From assembly GCA_033807775.1 (NCBI GenBank), contig CM066314.1:36935501-36999500 (forward strand): 64,000 nt of DNA, given 5' to 3'. Below are positions 21,946 through 34,553 of this stretch, one piece after another. A program made the position numbers and the translations under genes. The stretch's first letter is position 1; every line of letters starts with the position of its first letter. Source of the stretch: Saussurea involucrata (lineage: Eukaryota > Streptophyta > Magnoliopsida > Asterales > Asteraceae). Under the pieces are notes generated by a model, which saw only the letters and a list, made by a program, of their open reading frames with translations, was not told the DNA's origin and ran no database searches.

Positions 21946-22503
21946 GCACCATACGCATTGGTTAGTAAATCAACAGAGGCTACAGAAAGACCGAGAAATG
22001 AGAGAGCAACAGAGGAGAAGAAGAAGGAGAAGAAGAAGATAGTGATGGTTGATAGCGAAGAAGACGAGCTGATAGAAGAAGAAATAACTCTTGCGTCATT
22101 AGCTAAATCATTGGCTCTATTGACAAGAGAGTTCAGAGGTAACCAAAGAAATTTTGGAAATGACAGATATAGCAGAGACAACCAGAGAGATAGAAGAGAT
22201 GATGAAAGAAGAGAAGAATCAAGTGACCGACAGAGGTCAGACTACAGAAGTGACCGACAGAGGTCAAGCGACAGAATCTACAGAGGAAATGACCGACAGA
22301 GGTCAGATGACAAGGTAGGCCACACACAAGAATGCTACAAATGTGGTAAGCCTGGTCATTATGCAAACGAATGCCGAACGGAGAAAGGTGGAGACCAACA
22401 GAAGTCCGACGATCGAACTGGAAACACCTCCCAAGGTTGCTTCAACTGCGGCAAGCCAGGCCATTTCGCAAAAGATTGCAAAAGTAGACAAAGTCGCCCA
22501 TAG
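21946..22503 (+). pseudogene. Copia gag, C-terminal part with two CCHC knuckles
   Basis: Continues the 14334-15038 frame after the insertion. A Lys/Glu-rich segment precedes the helix ASLAKSLALLTREFRGNQ. Then comes an Arg/Asp/Ser repeat built on DRQRS, and two zinc knuckles, CYKCGKPGHYANEC and CFNCGKPGHFAKDC (CX2CX4HX4C), which bind RNA. The frame ends at TAG 22501-22503. Two knuckles and a basic repeat are usual for SIRE gag. Confidence 0.85.
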
Positions 22504-22557
22504 AAGGACTCAGCTTTTTACAAAAAGAAGGCTGAATATTATGCACAAAAATCCTTA

Positions 22558-24426
22558 ATGGCGAACAAAGGGCATTCTGAAGCAAATAAGGAGGACTTCG
22601 AGTCAGACTCTACCTCTGATGATGAATTCACCACCAATGCCCTGTTCTGTGGCATGGCAGAAGTCGACTCTGGCACTGACAATGAGGTATCCATTTCAAA
22701 CTCTATCTCTTGTATTAAATATGTAGAAAATGATTCAGTTAGACTTAACATTGAACTAATTGAACTCAAAGAGATAAATGAAAGTATTCAGAAAAGACTC
22801 ACCTTTAATGAGAGAGACGTAATGCTTCTCACTCAAGAAAAAGCCAAAAATTTTGAAGAAAAGGAAAGAGTAGAAAAATATTGGAGCAAAAATGTAGATC
22901 CTTTAAAAAGGCAAATTTCTGAATTAACCTCTGCTTTAAAAGTCAAAACTAAAGAGCTTTCAGTTTCTAGGAGTGAAACAACTGACATAAGAGCTCTCAA
23001 AGAATACTTTCAAAAAGAGAGAGAGGTACTTTGGCAAGATCTACTCAGAAGAGAGGTTTTACTTAAAAACTATAAAGATGCACAGAAGGTGTATGAGAAA
23101 GTAAACTCACAAATAGGAAGACGAGGTATAGGGTACGATGATATTACTCTAGGTGTTGAAGGCAAAAGACTTAAACCTCTATCTTCTCTGTTTGTGATAG
23201 GAAAAACAAATAAACCAATTTTTCCAAACTTACTCTCTGTAAGTAAAAGGGTTAAAATCTCTGAAGAACCTCACTTAAGGAAACATACAAAGATGATCAA
23301 TGTATGGTTTGAAAACACAGATTCATCATCTTCAACCTCTGTCAATAGAGGAATCAAACCAAAGAAATATCTGAAAACAAAAGATCAGATTGGTATCTTT
23401 AAGTTTGGTAAACCAGAGACTCAAACACAGGTCGCTTTTGTCTGTATAATAGATGTCAAAAAGAAATTATCTGCAAAAGCTCCTGAGTTTAAACCCATCT
23501 TTTCAGAAGAAAATCTTAAAAGATCAATTGAAAAAGAAATTTTGGAAGTTTTGAAATCAAATGCTTTAGAAAATCTCTGTACATCTTCTATAGATCAAAT
23601 TCTCGCTGAAGAGATCTCATCTGAAACCTCTGCCATCTATGAAAGTTTTTCTACAGAGGAAGAAAACTCGTACGATACATGCTCAGAAAATCCAGCCTCT
23701 ATCGAAAGAAATGACTCAACCTCTGTATATGAGGACGATTCATCCTCTGACGACTCAGAGACTGATTCTAAATCAGGGATAATTCACTGTGACACAGAGG
23801 ATGTTAAATTCTCCTCTGAGGTTCTTAACAGAACAATTTCTTCAAAAGAGAAAATCACAGAGATACCTATCTGTCCAGATTTTCTAAAAATGTGTATACA
23901 AGTCAAAACCTCTACAGAGCTTGATAATTTGAAAAAGGCCTCTGAAAATCCTAAAAGCTCAAAATTTTCAAAACCTTTAAGGCCTGAAGCTAACAAATAT
24001 CTTTCCTCTGTGACAGTGAAGACAGACGTTCACCACAGAAGAGACTCACAGAAGGCAGGACCTAAACAAGACTTTTGCAAAAAACATTCTAATATTCAGA
24101 GATCTTCTTGTAATAGGAAATCTAATGTTAAGAACGAATGTAATGCCTCTGTGACTCAGTTCAATGAATTCAATGAAAAGTTCAAACAAATCACGTCTCA
24201 TATTAAGTACTGTCATTGTTTTGATCTTATGTTCAGATTAAAAAATCACTTCTCAAGTCCAGACTGCTTACTCTCCACTAAAATTCAAACTCCAAAGTCA
24301 AAACCTAGAGAGATACAATCTGATCTTTCTACAAAAGATAAAATGTATTTCAAGAATGCTAAGGCAAACTTGAAAAATTCTAACAATATTGGACCTATAT
24401 GGATATGTGTACCTAAGTCTCTGTGA
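22558..24426 (+). CDS. SIRE-type spacer ORF between gag knuckles and protease
   Basis: An unbroken 622-residue frame. It begins with an acidic Ser/Asp/Glu segment. A long coiled coil follows (LNIELIELKEINESIQKRLT to SELTSALKVKTKELSVSRSE), then Ser/Glu-rich and Lys/Ser-rich low-complexity sequence. This region is found in SIRE/Maximus polyproteins between the CCHC motifs and the protease, with no known enzyme activity. Codons are dominated by the words CTCTG, CAGAG and TCTGA. It is separated from gag by a stop and a short gap, and overlaps the start of the protease frame by four bases. Confidence 0.75.
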   Translation: MANKGHSEANKEDFESDSTSDDEFTTNALFCGMAEVDSGTDNEVSISNSISCIKYVENDSVRLNIELIELKEINESIQKRLTFNERDVMLLTQEKAKNFEEKERVEKYWSKNVDPLKRQISELTSALKVKTKELSVSRSETTDIRALKEYFQKEREVLWQDLLRREVLLKNYKDAQKVYEKVNSQIGRRGIGYDDITLGVEGKRLKPLSSLFVIGKTNKPIFPNLLSVSKRVKISEEPHLRKHTKMINVWFENTDSSSSTSVNRGIKPKKYLKTKDQIGIFKFGKPETQTQVAFVCIIDVKKKLSAKAPEFKPIFSEENLKRSIEKEILEVLKSNALENLCTSSIDQILAEEISSETSAIYESFSTEEENSYDTCSENPASIERNDSTSVYEDDSSSDDSETDSKSGIIHCDTEDVKFSSEVLNRTISSKEKITEIPICPDFLKMCIQVKTSTELDNLKKASENPKSSKFSKPLRPEANKYLSSVTVKTDVHHRRDSQKAGPKQDFCKKHSNIQRSSCNRKSNVKNECNASVTQFNEFNEKFKQITSHIKYCHCFDLMFRLKNHFSSPDCLLSTKIQTPKSKPREIQSDLSTKDKMYFKNAKANLKNSNNIGPIWICVPKSL

Positions 24427-24737
24427 TTGTCTTACAGAAGCGGTATGTGCCAATTTGGTATCTTGACTCCGGATGCTCAAGGCACATGACTGGCGACAGA
24501 AGTTTACTATCCACGTACAAAGAAACACACGATGGTGGATCTGTAACTTTTGGAGACAACAAGAAGGGACACATCAAAGGCTATGGAGTCATACAGAAGG
24601 AAAATGTCTCTGTATACAAAGTTGCATATGTGAATGGCCTTAAACACAACTTACTCAGTGTAAGTCAACTCTGTGATACAGGATTTGATGTCTTGTTCAA
24701 AAGAACTTTCTGCTCTCTGCAAAGTGAAGACACATGA
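24423..24737 (+). pseudogene. Copia aspartic protease
   Basis: Active-site segment PIWYLDSGCSRHMTG near 24450-24495, then VTFGDNKKGHIKGYG and LKHNLLSVSQLCDTGFDVLF, the conserved Copia protease order. It ends in TGA at 24735-24737, and the same frame runs on into the pre-integrase domain, so a single substitution separates them. Confidence 0.85.
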
Positions 24738-26005
24738 ATGGAACTTCTGCGAGCCGAAAGAAAAGGTGATTTGTATCTGATGAACTTTTGTTCAACAACC
24801 AAGGACAAAGTTTGCCTTGTAGCTTGCGAAAGTAAAGAAGCCTGGTTATGGCATAACATGTTCTGTCACTTGAACTTTCACACCTTGGATAAACTGGTCA
24901 AACTTGATCTAGTTAAAGGTTTGCCTAATGTTAAATTTAATAAGATCACTTGTGTTCTGCCTGTGAGATGGGAAAACTCAGAAGAGCTTCCCACAGAGGC
25001 AAAACAGATGTGTCGTGCACTAGGCCTCTGTACATGCTTCATGTCGACCTCTGCGGTCCTATTGCCATACAGAGCCTAGGTGGCAAGAAATATATACTTG
25101 TCTTAATTGATGAGTATTCGCGCTTCACATGGGTTGAATTTGTTCGAAAGAAATCGGATGTTCCAATCATCTTGATTAATCTAATGAAAAGAATCCAAGT
25201 TCTTTATGAATGCAGAATACAGAAGTTAAGAAGTGACAATGGCACAGAATTTAAAAACTCTGTCATTGAAGCCTATCTTTCTACAGAAGGAATATCACAG
25301 AACTTCTCTGCCGCACGCACTCCACAGCAGAATGGCGTAGTCGAAAGGAAGAATCGAACGCTCGTGGAGGCCGCAAGAACTATGCTATCAGCATACGGAT
25401 TACAGATGAACTTTTGGGCAGAAGCAATTTCTACCGCTTGTTACACACAGAATCGGTCAACCATTGTGAAAAGACACATCAAGACTCCTTACGAACTGAT
25501 CAACAAAAGGCGGCCAAACATCAAGTTTTTCCATGTGTTTGGATGTAAATGCTTTGTTTTAAACGACAGAGATTCAAGAGGAAAGTTTGAGGTAAAAGCT
25601 GACGAAGGCAAATTCATTGGATACTCTGCCACTTCCAAAGCCTACAGAGTATACCTTACAAGATCTCGCAAAATCATAGAAAGTATCAATGTTTCTTTTG
25701 ATGATTCTTTCCAAATGACTTCTGAGCAAATCCGTTCAGAACTCGAACTTAAAAGAGAAACCTCTGGCATCTCGCAAACGAAAGAAGACTTAAATCTTCT
25801 ATTTTTAGAGATGTTCCACGATGACTTTGATCCTTCTGTTGGAACCATCAGAGTTTCTGAAGAACCATCTTCTGTTGGACAAAATCCTACAGGTATGACT
25901 CTAACTAGTCCAAATAATGCTTCATCTTCTTCTGTAAATACTACAGATGCAAATGCCGAAGAAGAAAATGCAGAAGATGAAACATCAAGAAAAACGACCA
26001 CATAA
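24738..26005 (+). pseudogene. Copia pre-integrase zinc finger and integrase, frameshifted
   Basis: The GAG-pre-integrase domain begins with LWHNMFCHLNFHTLDKL (the His pair). The Cys pair (CSACEMGK) is in a different frame near 24950, so a small indel lies just before it. The core then reads intact: HVDLCGPI (first Asp), LRSDNGTEFKN (second Asp), TPQQNGVVERKNRTLVE (Glu), followed by FHVFGCKCFVLN and a Ser/acidic tail to TAA 26003-26005. The DDE triad is complete. A following stretch to 26123 has further stops before RT. Confidence 0.88.
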
Positions 26006-26122
26006 GCTGCTGAAAAACAAACTCCACAATCCACAGAAGAACCAATTACAGAGGTAATTGAGGACCAAGACTATACGTCCTAAGAGAAACAAACTCCACC
26101 ACTCATACCAATCATTCCACAA

Positions 26123-27880
26123 ATGGTAGAATCTTCTACCAAGGTAAAAAGAACAACAGAGGCTATACAAGAAGAAGATCCACAAGAAGCTTCTGAAGAA
26201 AGGTTCGATGACATTGATGACCATCTTCCTCGCACCACTCAGTGGACAAAAAGCCATCCTCCAAGCCAAATAATCGGAGAACCTTCTGACTCAGTAAAAA
26301 CCAGGTCTGCCACTGCTAATTTTTGTTTCTTTACAAATTTTATTAGTGTGATAGAACCAAAGAAGATTTCTGAAGCACTAGATGACCCAAACTGGGTAGA
26401 CGCCATGCAAGAAGAACTTCTGCAGTTTGAGCGTAACAGAGTATGGACTTTAGTACCTCTGCCACGAGGGAAACAGGCCATTGGGACTAAGTGGGTCTAC
26501 AGAAATAAGAAGGATGAAGATGGAGTGGTCATCAGAAACAAAGCACGATTGGTGGCCAAGGGATATAGACAAGAATAAGGCATAGACTACGATGAGACTT
26601 TTGCCCCTGTCGCACGACTCGAAGCAATAAGAATATTCTTAGCCTTCGCAGCCCACAGAGGATTTAAAGTTTATCAGATGGACGTAAAATCAGCTTTTCT
26701 CAACGGTGAAATCCAAGAAGAGGTTTACGTAAATCAGCCACCAGGGTTTGAAAGCTCAAAGTTCCCAAGGCATGTATACTACCTTGAAAAGGCTCTGTAC
26801 GGACTGAAACAGGCTCCAAGAGCATGGTACGAACGACTTTCTACCTTTCTTCTAGTAAATGGCTACAACAGAGGTACAACAGATACTACCTTATTCTATA
26901 AACGTAAAAAGAGTGAAATAATGCTTGTACAAATCTATGTGGACGACATAATTTTTGGGTCTTCTAACACAGAAGAGTGCAAAAGTTTTGAAAAACTCAT
27001 GCAGAGTGAGTTTGAAATGAGTATGATGGGAGAACTAACATTCTTCCTCGGACTCCAAGTCAAACAAACATCAGAGGGAATTTTTATAAATCAGGCCAAA
27101 TATGTCTCTGACATTCTTTTCAAGTATAGCCTCTCTGATACCTCTGCAATGAAAACTCCAATGGCCACTGGAAATAAGTTATCCTTAGATCCAGATGGCA
27201 TCTCTGTAGAATGCACTCTCTACAGAGGCATGATTGGATCTCTGTTATACTTAACTGCAAGCAGACCTGACATTATGCATGCCACATGTCTTTGTGCACG
27301 TTATCAAGCTAATCCAAAGAAATCACACTATGATGCTGTGAAAAGAATCTTTAGATATCTAAAGGGGACCAAAAATCTCGGTCTCTGGTATCCACAGAAC
27401 TCTGGTTTTAGTCTTAAAGCTTATACAGATTCAGACTATGGAGGATGCATGCTCGACAGAAAGAGTACCTCTGGGAGTTGTCAATTCCTAGGTGGTAAAC
27501 TAGTCAGTTGGACCTCCAAAAAGCAAAATTGTGTCTCAACATCCACTGCAGAAGCTGAATACGTTGCTGCTGCTAGCTGTGGTTCTCAGGTTCTATGGAT
27601 GAAGACTCAGCTAAAAGACTACAGCCACATCCTATTCAAAATACCTATCTTCTGTGATTCCAAGAGTGCCATTGCTATCTCTGCCAATCCTGTGCAACAC
27701 TAAAAAACCAAGCATATCGATATAAGGTACCATTTCTTGAAACATCATGTTGAATACGGTACAATCGAGATGCATTTCGTGCCCACAGAATACCAACTCG
27801 CGGACTTATTCACCAAAGCTTTAGACGAGAAAAGATTCAATTTCTTGGTGGGTAAGTTAGGAATGATCAATATGACGTAA
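26123..27880 (+). pseudogene. Copia reverse transcriptase and RNase H, two in-frame stops
   Basis: RT runs from WVDAMQEELLQFERNRVWTL through IGTKWVYRNKKDEDG, KARLVAKGYRQE, a TAA at about 26576, then GIDYDETFAPVARLEAIR, MDVKSAFLNGEI, YGLKQAPRAWYERL and the catalytic IYVDDIIFGSSN. RNase H follows: GYTDSDYGG-like AYTDSDYGGCMLDRKSTSG, STAEAEYVAA and FCDSKSAIAISANPVQH. A TAA (27701-27703) precedes KTKHIDIRYHFLKHHVE, and the frame ends at TAA 27878-27880. Catalytic residues are conserved. The two stops prevent a full product unless read through. Confidence 0.9.
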
Positions 27881-29291
27881 AAATCCTCTGTAAGTATAGC
27901 TTTATCTTCTGTAAATATGTATATATTTCTAATTATTTTTGCTTTAATTAATTTATTTCTGTATGTAAGTTCTCAATCTTAAATAGTTCTTAAAATCACA
28001 GAGCTTCTGTAAGTCTACTCAGAACCTCTGACAACACCTACAGAACCTCTGGAAAATATGACCTATGTTCTATGCAAAACTTATCATTCTTTGATCCAAG
28101 CATAGGTCAAGGGGGAGCAAAAGGAAAATTCCTAATCTACAGAGGTGATTAGATCAAGGGGGAGCAAAAAGGGATCCAGAAATGATCTACAGAGGTAAAA
28201 CTTTCAAGGGAAAGCCAAAGAAGAATGTCAATGAATCTATATCGACAGAAGTCATACATCACTGCCGAGAAAAGAAGAACCAAAAGGTATGTCTCTCGCA
28301 CAAAAGGTTTTTGAAAAACAGTTTTCTAGGATACAAATCGTCAAATATGTCCTAAATATACTGTGGATAACATTTCAAAAATCAAAAGATCAAAAAGTTT
28401 CATAAAAATTGAGTTATGAGAAATTTAAGGTCATAGAGCTTCTGCTGAGCTCAACAGAAACTCTGCCAGAAATATGCTCTGAGATCGCAACTTTAACCTC
28501 TATCGATCTTTTGGAATGTTATCTCGGAAACCAAACAGACTCACCATGACCTTCTCGAACAAAACTTTTTCCATAACAATTTTTCCGGACACCAACTTTC
28601 AAATATGTCCTAAAAATATCTCTTAAATCAGATCAAAAATTGGATGATCAGAAAAGTTAATAAAATTTTCGTTATGAGATTTTTTCCCTCATAGAGCTTC
28701 TGCTGGCCCTCACAGAGCTTCTGCAAGTTCCAACAGAGCCACAAAACCTCTGCGAGTAAAAACTCTTAACTAAAAATCCTATTTGATCCTCTCCAATGCC
28801 TTTACAAAACGTTTTGGTTAAAAAGGAACCCCACAGAAGTCATGATAACAATGAGATATATGAGAAAGGGATACACATAAAAGATTTTCAAATTCACAGA
28901 ACCTCTGTAAACTACAGAAATTCTGTCAATCTGTTACTTGGGCATTTCTGTAGTAATAACGGTTACTTTTACTGAGAGTGAATTACATGTGGCTAAGAAT
29001 AACTCCACGCGCCTAGCATTAATGGGCCGCGCACGACGTCCTGTCATCCTCTGACATGGCCTACGTGTCCCATTTTCATTGGGCGTACATGGAACGTTTT
29101 CTGTGGAAAGTTGAACCCGCCGTTCTAACTTGAGTTCGGATTCCAAATTTTAATCCATTACCATATATTTTACTCTTTCGAATTCTACCGTTTTACCCTC
29201 CTATAAAAACCAAGCTCACCCTCTCATAAACTTTTTACAAACTCTCATTCTTCTCCGGCGAAACCTGCAAATTTCTCATTCTCAGTACCAA
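27881..29291 (+). other. Noncoding spacer between pol and the env-like region
   Basis: No ORF. Two AAGGGGGAGCAAAA purine runs (about 28108 and 28157) look like internal polypurine tracts. CAGAGCTTCTG, CAGAACCTCTG and similar words recur every 30-60 bases. A TATA-like CCTATAAAAACC near 29202 lies 90 bases before the ATG of the env-like ORF, so a separate promoter for that ORF is possible. Confidence 0.6.
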
Positions 29292-30596
29292 ATGGCTTCA
29301 TCTTCTCAAGTTATCTCCCCTGCACACTCTCCGGCGACCTCACCAGAACATTCACCTGCTCATTCTGAACATTCAGAAAACCCCAACCCTACCCAAAACA
29401 TTGAACTAGAAGATTCCGGCGATTCAGCAGACTTTGCTCCAACCACACATCTTCAAAACTTCATAGCAAAGGATCATTTCGAAAAAGTACTACCAATCAA
29501 ATCCAACAATTGCTATTTAGTTCCCTCACCCACTGCTTTCGGCGAAGCCCATGCCATTCTTCTAAACATAATGGAAAATCATATCCTCTTCCCTTTACTC
29601 TCAAGAACCCCAAAGAAAATTCCAGTAAGATATCTGAACCAGTTTTGGCAAAGTTGCCGATTTGATAAAGATGATTCTCTTATCAAAGGATACATTTCAA
29701 AACCCGACAAATCTGAGCATATGGAAATCAAGTTCAATAGAACAATGTTCTCACTTGAATTCAACCTACCAACAAGGGGTCTTCTTGGATTAAAGAAGTA
29801 CGCAGAGCAACCAACAGACGACGAGATCTGTCGTTTCCTAGAAATGCTTGGGTACAACACACCACTGAGGAAGAGAAATGACTTCCGCAGAGGCAGATTA
29901 CCACCTCTGTGGAACACCTTGTTCTCAATTCTTAACAGATGCCTGACAGGGAAGATAGGCAGTATTGACCAGAGCTCACATCAGATATTGACCATCATGT
30001 ATGGGGTTTACTATGATCTCCCACTGGATTACGCGACCATAATGATGCAAGAGATCATAAACACCATCGACAGAAAGAACAACACAAGAAGGGTCAAAGA
30101 GAACGATCATAAGTTTCTACCACCTCTGCAATTCCAAAGAATATTGGGAGTCTTGTTCGAACCTCTGTTGCTAATACAGAAATGGCCAATGGAAGGGCCA
30201 ATTCCCAAACAGTTTCCAATGAGCAAAAATATTCCCACTGATCATGTGGATGGCTACACACACTGCAGACCTTTGTCAAGGAAACTTCTGAAGTATGCCT
30301 CGAATAAAACCCTTAAGAAAGAGTATATACGCGATCATAGAACTCCTAAACCGAGTCCTATGACACCCCTGCGTTTAGGTGTCCCCCTAGGAACAATGAT
30401 TGCAGAACCCCTTTCCACTCAAGAAGAAAAAGATAACAAATTAGCAAAACACATGGCTATTCAACTCAGCTTCATAGCCAAACGTGCAGAGCTCATGGGA
30501 AAGAAGTCCTCTTCAAAATCAAAAAGGAGGAAAACTACAGAAGGTACCTCTACAAGCGCTGCAGAAGATCAACCTTCACCTCCTCATGCCACATAA
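29292..30596 (+). CDS. Env-like / putative plant transposon protein ORF of the SIRE-type element
   Basis: 434 residues from ATG 29292. A Ser/Pro/His-rich N-terminus (SPAHSPATSPEHSPAHSEHS) is followed by a globular region (about residues 60-290: VRYLNQFWQSCRFDKDDSLI, EFNLPTRGLLGLKKYAEQPT, ILNRCLTGKIGSIDQSSHQI). Its layout resembles the domain annotated as putative plant transposon protein, as in 894-1841. The C-terminus is basic and low complexity. No signal peptide or clear transmembrane helix is visible, so env-like describes position only. It is intact up to TAA 30594-30596, after which the same region continues in pieces. Confidence 0.7.
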   Translation: MASSSQVISPAHSPATSPEHSPAHSEHSENPNPTQNIELEDSGDSADFAPTTHLQNFIAKDHFEKVLPIKSNNCYLVPSPTAFGEAHAILLNIMENHILFPLLSRTPKKIPVRYLNQFWQSCRFDKDDSLIKGYISKPDKSEHMEIKFNRTMFSLEFNLPTRGLLGLKKYAEQPTDDEICRFLEMLGYNTPLRKRNDFRRGRLPPLWNTLFSILNRCLTGKIGSIDQSSHQILTIMYGVYYDLPLDYATIMMQEIINTIDRKNNTRRVKENDHKFLPPLQFQRILGVLFEPLLLIQKWPMEGPIPKQFPMSKNIPTDHVDGYTHCRPLSRKLLKYASNKTLKKEYIRDHRTPKPSPMTPLRLGVPLGTMIAEPLSTQEEKDNKLAKHMAIQLSFIAKRAELMGKKSSSKSKRRKTTEGTSTSAAEDQPSPPHAT

Positions 30597-33500
30597 ATTG
30601 GCTCCTCAACTCCTCCATCTTCTCCAAAACAGAAGAAGAAAAGAAAATCAAAAACCACATAGGAAGGGGCACCAAAACCAAAGAGGAGGAAATCCAAAAA
30701 GAAGCATGGTAAACCACTTGAAAAATTGGTTACCATAGAAGAGGAAGCAATCGCAGAAGAAAGAACTGCAGAAGAAGAAGATGCAGAAGAAGAAATGACA
30801 GAAGAGGGATATCAATCGCCCCATCAATCCCCAGATCGATTTGCTCACCAAGGAAACATTAACGATTTCCTACAGAACCCCGACATTGCCAACACTTTAA
30901 ATACAGCAGGGTGGACGGCACAACCTCTCGACCACCATTCCCCAGAAGAACAATACTTCTCTATTTCTGGCATTGACACCCATCTGCAAGAAGATGATCA
31001 AACACCCAGAGATCAATCAGCTGAGACACCTATTATCCCTTCATTCAGCAAGGATTGGACGTTCACAGAAGGAGTCCAAGCCCAGCTTCAGAAGAAATAG
31101 GACAAACAGAAGCTCAGTGGAATAGAGATGAATTAACAGAGACAAGAATGGAGGTCTCAGAGGTAGATTCAGACGAAGAAGAAGCTGTCTGGATACGGAA
31201 AGGTCTCTATCATCCACACGTCATGAGGTTATACGGCTCTCATCAAATGCATGACTTCTTAGGCACAGACCAAGGAACTTCAACAGAAGATAGAGAAGAA
31301 GCTCCAAGCCATCGGATATCTACAGAAGCTGAAAAGATAGGCAAATGTAGTGCTTGGATGCTTAACAGCAGAGGAAACAAGAAAAGATGCCTGGATTTAC
31401 AGAGACACACAACCAAAACCAACTCCCAGTGCAACCCACACATCTAACTCCACAGGTCTAGTTGCAGAGGGAGTTATTGAAATAGAGCAGCACAGCTCGA
31501 TCCAAACCCAACCCAACCAGCCAGAAGTCACTCTTTCGACTTCTGCGCCCACAAAAACCGGGGAATCCATTCCTAGGGAGTCTCCTCAAAGAGACTCACC
31601 TATAGTTCGTGATCAATCGCCCCAGATCACACTAGAACACCCTACAGAGGAATTCGTTTCCTCTGCCACGCACGAAATAGGGCAACCCTTCTTTCAGAGA
31701 GAAGTAGTGAGCACAACGACGAAGAGACTCTAGACAAGTCTCCGAGTCAACAGAAGGATAATCTAGTACCCACCTCTGGAGTGGATCTAGACAATGTCGT
31801 TCACAGAACTTCTGTAGAGTCTGAAGCACTAGATGCTTCTGCTCGAAGATCAGATGGAAATCCTTCCACCCCCAACGTACAAACAAGGGTGAACGAAGGT
31901 GTCCCAGGAGCAGGGACTCACTCTAGAGACGAATGTGTTCCTCCAGAGGTTACACCAAGGACACAAGTATCAAGGGATGAGTTCCAAACCCTTGTTACCT
32001 CTGTGAACCAAACCATGAAAGAGTTGCAAAGCTCTTTCACATCTTTTGCAGAGAAAACATCAACGGCCATGCTGAATCTGAATACCAAAATGGACAATCT
32101 GTCCACAGAGGTGAAAACAGCCATCACAGAGATGAAATCTTCTGCGCAAACAACTGCAACAACTACAGCCACTTCTGCTGCTAAAGATTTTGGAATTACC
32201 GCAACTTCTGCATTCAAGGAATCAGTCAAACATTTCCTTGAACAAACGAACAAGCAATCCAACAAATCACAGAGCATCACACCCGCAGATCTACAGAAGG
32301 CTCTGCAAAACGTTCAAGCAGAAGCAATGCGCAACACAATATTGATGCAGCCTAAAGACTACATGACCAGAGCACAGCTAACAGAGCTCGGCTAGAATGT
32401 CATAAACCAGGTCACAGAAGTTATTGTCTCCTTCACTGCTGCAAATGCCAACTACGTCAAAGAGTTCAGAAAAAGTGTCGGCAGAATGTGCTTCAACACA
32501 GAAGCAGAACTTGCAACTCTTTTCGGCCTCTGTGATGATGTATGTGCGAAGTTGATGGCCGCAGGAGCAGAACTACCAAAGAAACCCAAAGCTTCCTGCA
32601 GAGCAGAGGGTACTTCTGATAAAAGTCAGGATGATTCTGATGATGACCATCCTGGTCCATCAGATAATCCTGAGGGGGAGAATATAAGGGAGAAAGCTAC
32701 GACCAGAGGAATACAAACTCCGCCAATCGCAGCAGAACCAATCAGTCAAGCTCCTCCAGAACAAACCCAAGATCAACAACAAAAGCAACAGACCACAGAG
32801 ACAACACCCATCTCTGTGGAATCAAGTCCTGAAGAAACCAAATTTCCAGAAGCTAATCAGCATACCACAGAGGCAACAACCACCCCTGTGGTAATCAACT
32901 TGGAAAAGAGTCCTTCAACAAAATCAACAGAAAAACCCCAAACCATACCAAGAAGAAAGTCGATTGCCACCAAACCAATAAGAGCAACGACCTCTGCGAC
33001 CTCTGCTTCTGATATTCTGAGAAAGATGCACAATACAATGACTGATCGAATGTCGCAGAGAGAAGAAGAAAGACACAGGTTCACATTAGCTTTCAAAATG
33101 GCAAGAAGATTCGATGTCCAATCTTCACCAACATAAATAGAGCTCACAGAAGAAGTCACCAAAGAACCTCCAACAGAGGTTACAGAGCAACTCAATCCAA
33201 CAGAACCATCGCCACAAAAGTCCTCTAAATCACAAGTGTCAAAACCTACAGAGGCAACCATCAAGCCAACAGAAGCACCAACCTCCAAACCTACGGAAGA
33301 AACATGTTCTGCACATCCAAAAGCCAAAGACAAGGGCAAAGCAATACTGATAGAAGAGCCAAAGAAAAAGAAATCATTGCCCAAGCCTACAGAGAAATTG
33401 ATGAAGAGCGCCTTTGATGCCTTCCAAACTCCAAAGCCTGAAGAAGTTGATTGGGCATATGGATTAAAGCCCCTATCAGAAATTCCACTTACTGGCAGAG

Positions 33501-34216
33501 CTGCAGAAGTTGTTCAACAGATGGAGAGTCTCAGAAGACAAGTACCACAACCTGGTCCAACACATGAAGAGATGGAAGAAGTGGTATACAAATACCTCTA
33601 TAAACAAACCTTTCAGACTAATCATCCAACAGATCATGTGACAGATTCAAGGATCAGAGAAGAATTTGAGAACATCTTCACAAGGACAAAGCCAAGAACC
33701 AAAGCAGATGTCTTCTCAATCCACAAGATCAAAAAGGTAATCTTCTGCAAGTTCTCCTTTACAAGAACCTATCCAAGGGTCAGGTACAATCTTTACAAAG
33801 TCAGAAGAGAAGACAATTCAGAAACCACCTTCGCTGATGCTGACCTAAGAAATATCAATCCTTATGATCTACCTGACCTTCTGCAATGGACAAAGGACAA
33901 ATACAACACAGAGGCAAACACCAGAGCCTATCAAGTGTTAAGAAAAGCAATGAGGGAAAAGCTTCTGATCTTCAGTATGATAGATTTTCAACTGGGAAAG
34001 GATCTTGGTCTCAAACATCTAAATTTACGACCACCAGAAGATCGCTGCCCACCCGACGTCGTGCCTAACTCTATCATTACAGAACCAAGATTCGGGTTAG
34101 TATTTCAAAACCCACAAGGCGAAATCAAACTATTTGTGTGCATGGATTGTCAGAAGTACGCAACTAGTACTCTGAACAAGTTCAGAGCAAGCCTTGTAAA
34201 ATACAGAGGTACATAG
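30597..34216 (+). pseudogene. Degraded continuation of the env-like region
   Basis: Successive open pieces (30726-31100, 31055-31447, 31350-31733, 31781-32395, 32486-33136, 33236-34216) change frame or are separated by stops. They encode Glu/Ser/Thr/Pro-rich low-complexity protein with a coiled-coil segment (VNQTMKELQSSFTSFAEKTS near 32010) and a last better-ordered part (EEVVYKYLYKQTFQ, KVIFCKFSFTRTYPRVRYN, LNLRPPEDRCPPD). Together with 29292-30596 they may once have formed one long protein. No enzyme motif is seen. Confidence 0.6.
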
Positions 34217-34553
34217 AAAATGGATAGAGATGCTGCAGATACTTTCATCTGAGAGATTGATGCCACAATTCGACTAAGAGAACTCTGCATCAGTTTCTAC
34301 AAAGAGATCAGAAGAATCGGTAGAGACAACAGAAGCTTCAACGATTTCAAAGATGCCAAAATCTGATTCTCAAACCTTAAATCTCTGCAAACCAAGTCAA
34401 AAGTTTATCTTTCATTGTACTCAAATGTAAAATGCCTCTGGCATATTTCTGAATGAAAGAACTTTCGAGGTATTGTTTAACCTCTGTCTTATCTAACTTA
34501 GCCTAACTAAACTCAAGTTAAAAATTTTTATTTTTCACTACTTAGGGGGAGAT
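34217..34553 (+). other. 3' untranslated region and polypurine tract of the Copia element
   Basis: No ORF. It ends with TTAGGGGGAGAT immediately before the 3' LTR. The AGGGGGAGA run (34545-34552) is the polypurine tract that primes plus-strand synthesis. Confidence 0.8.
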
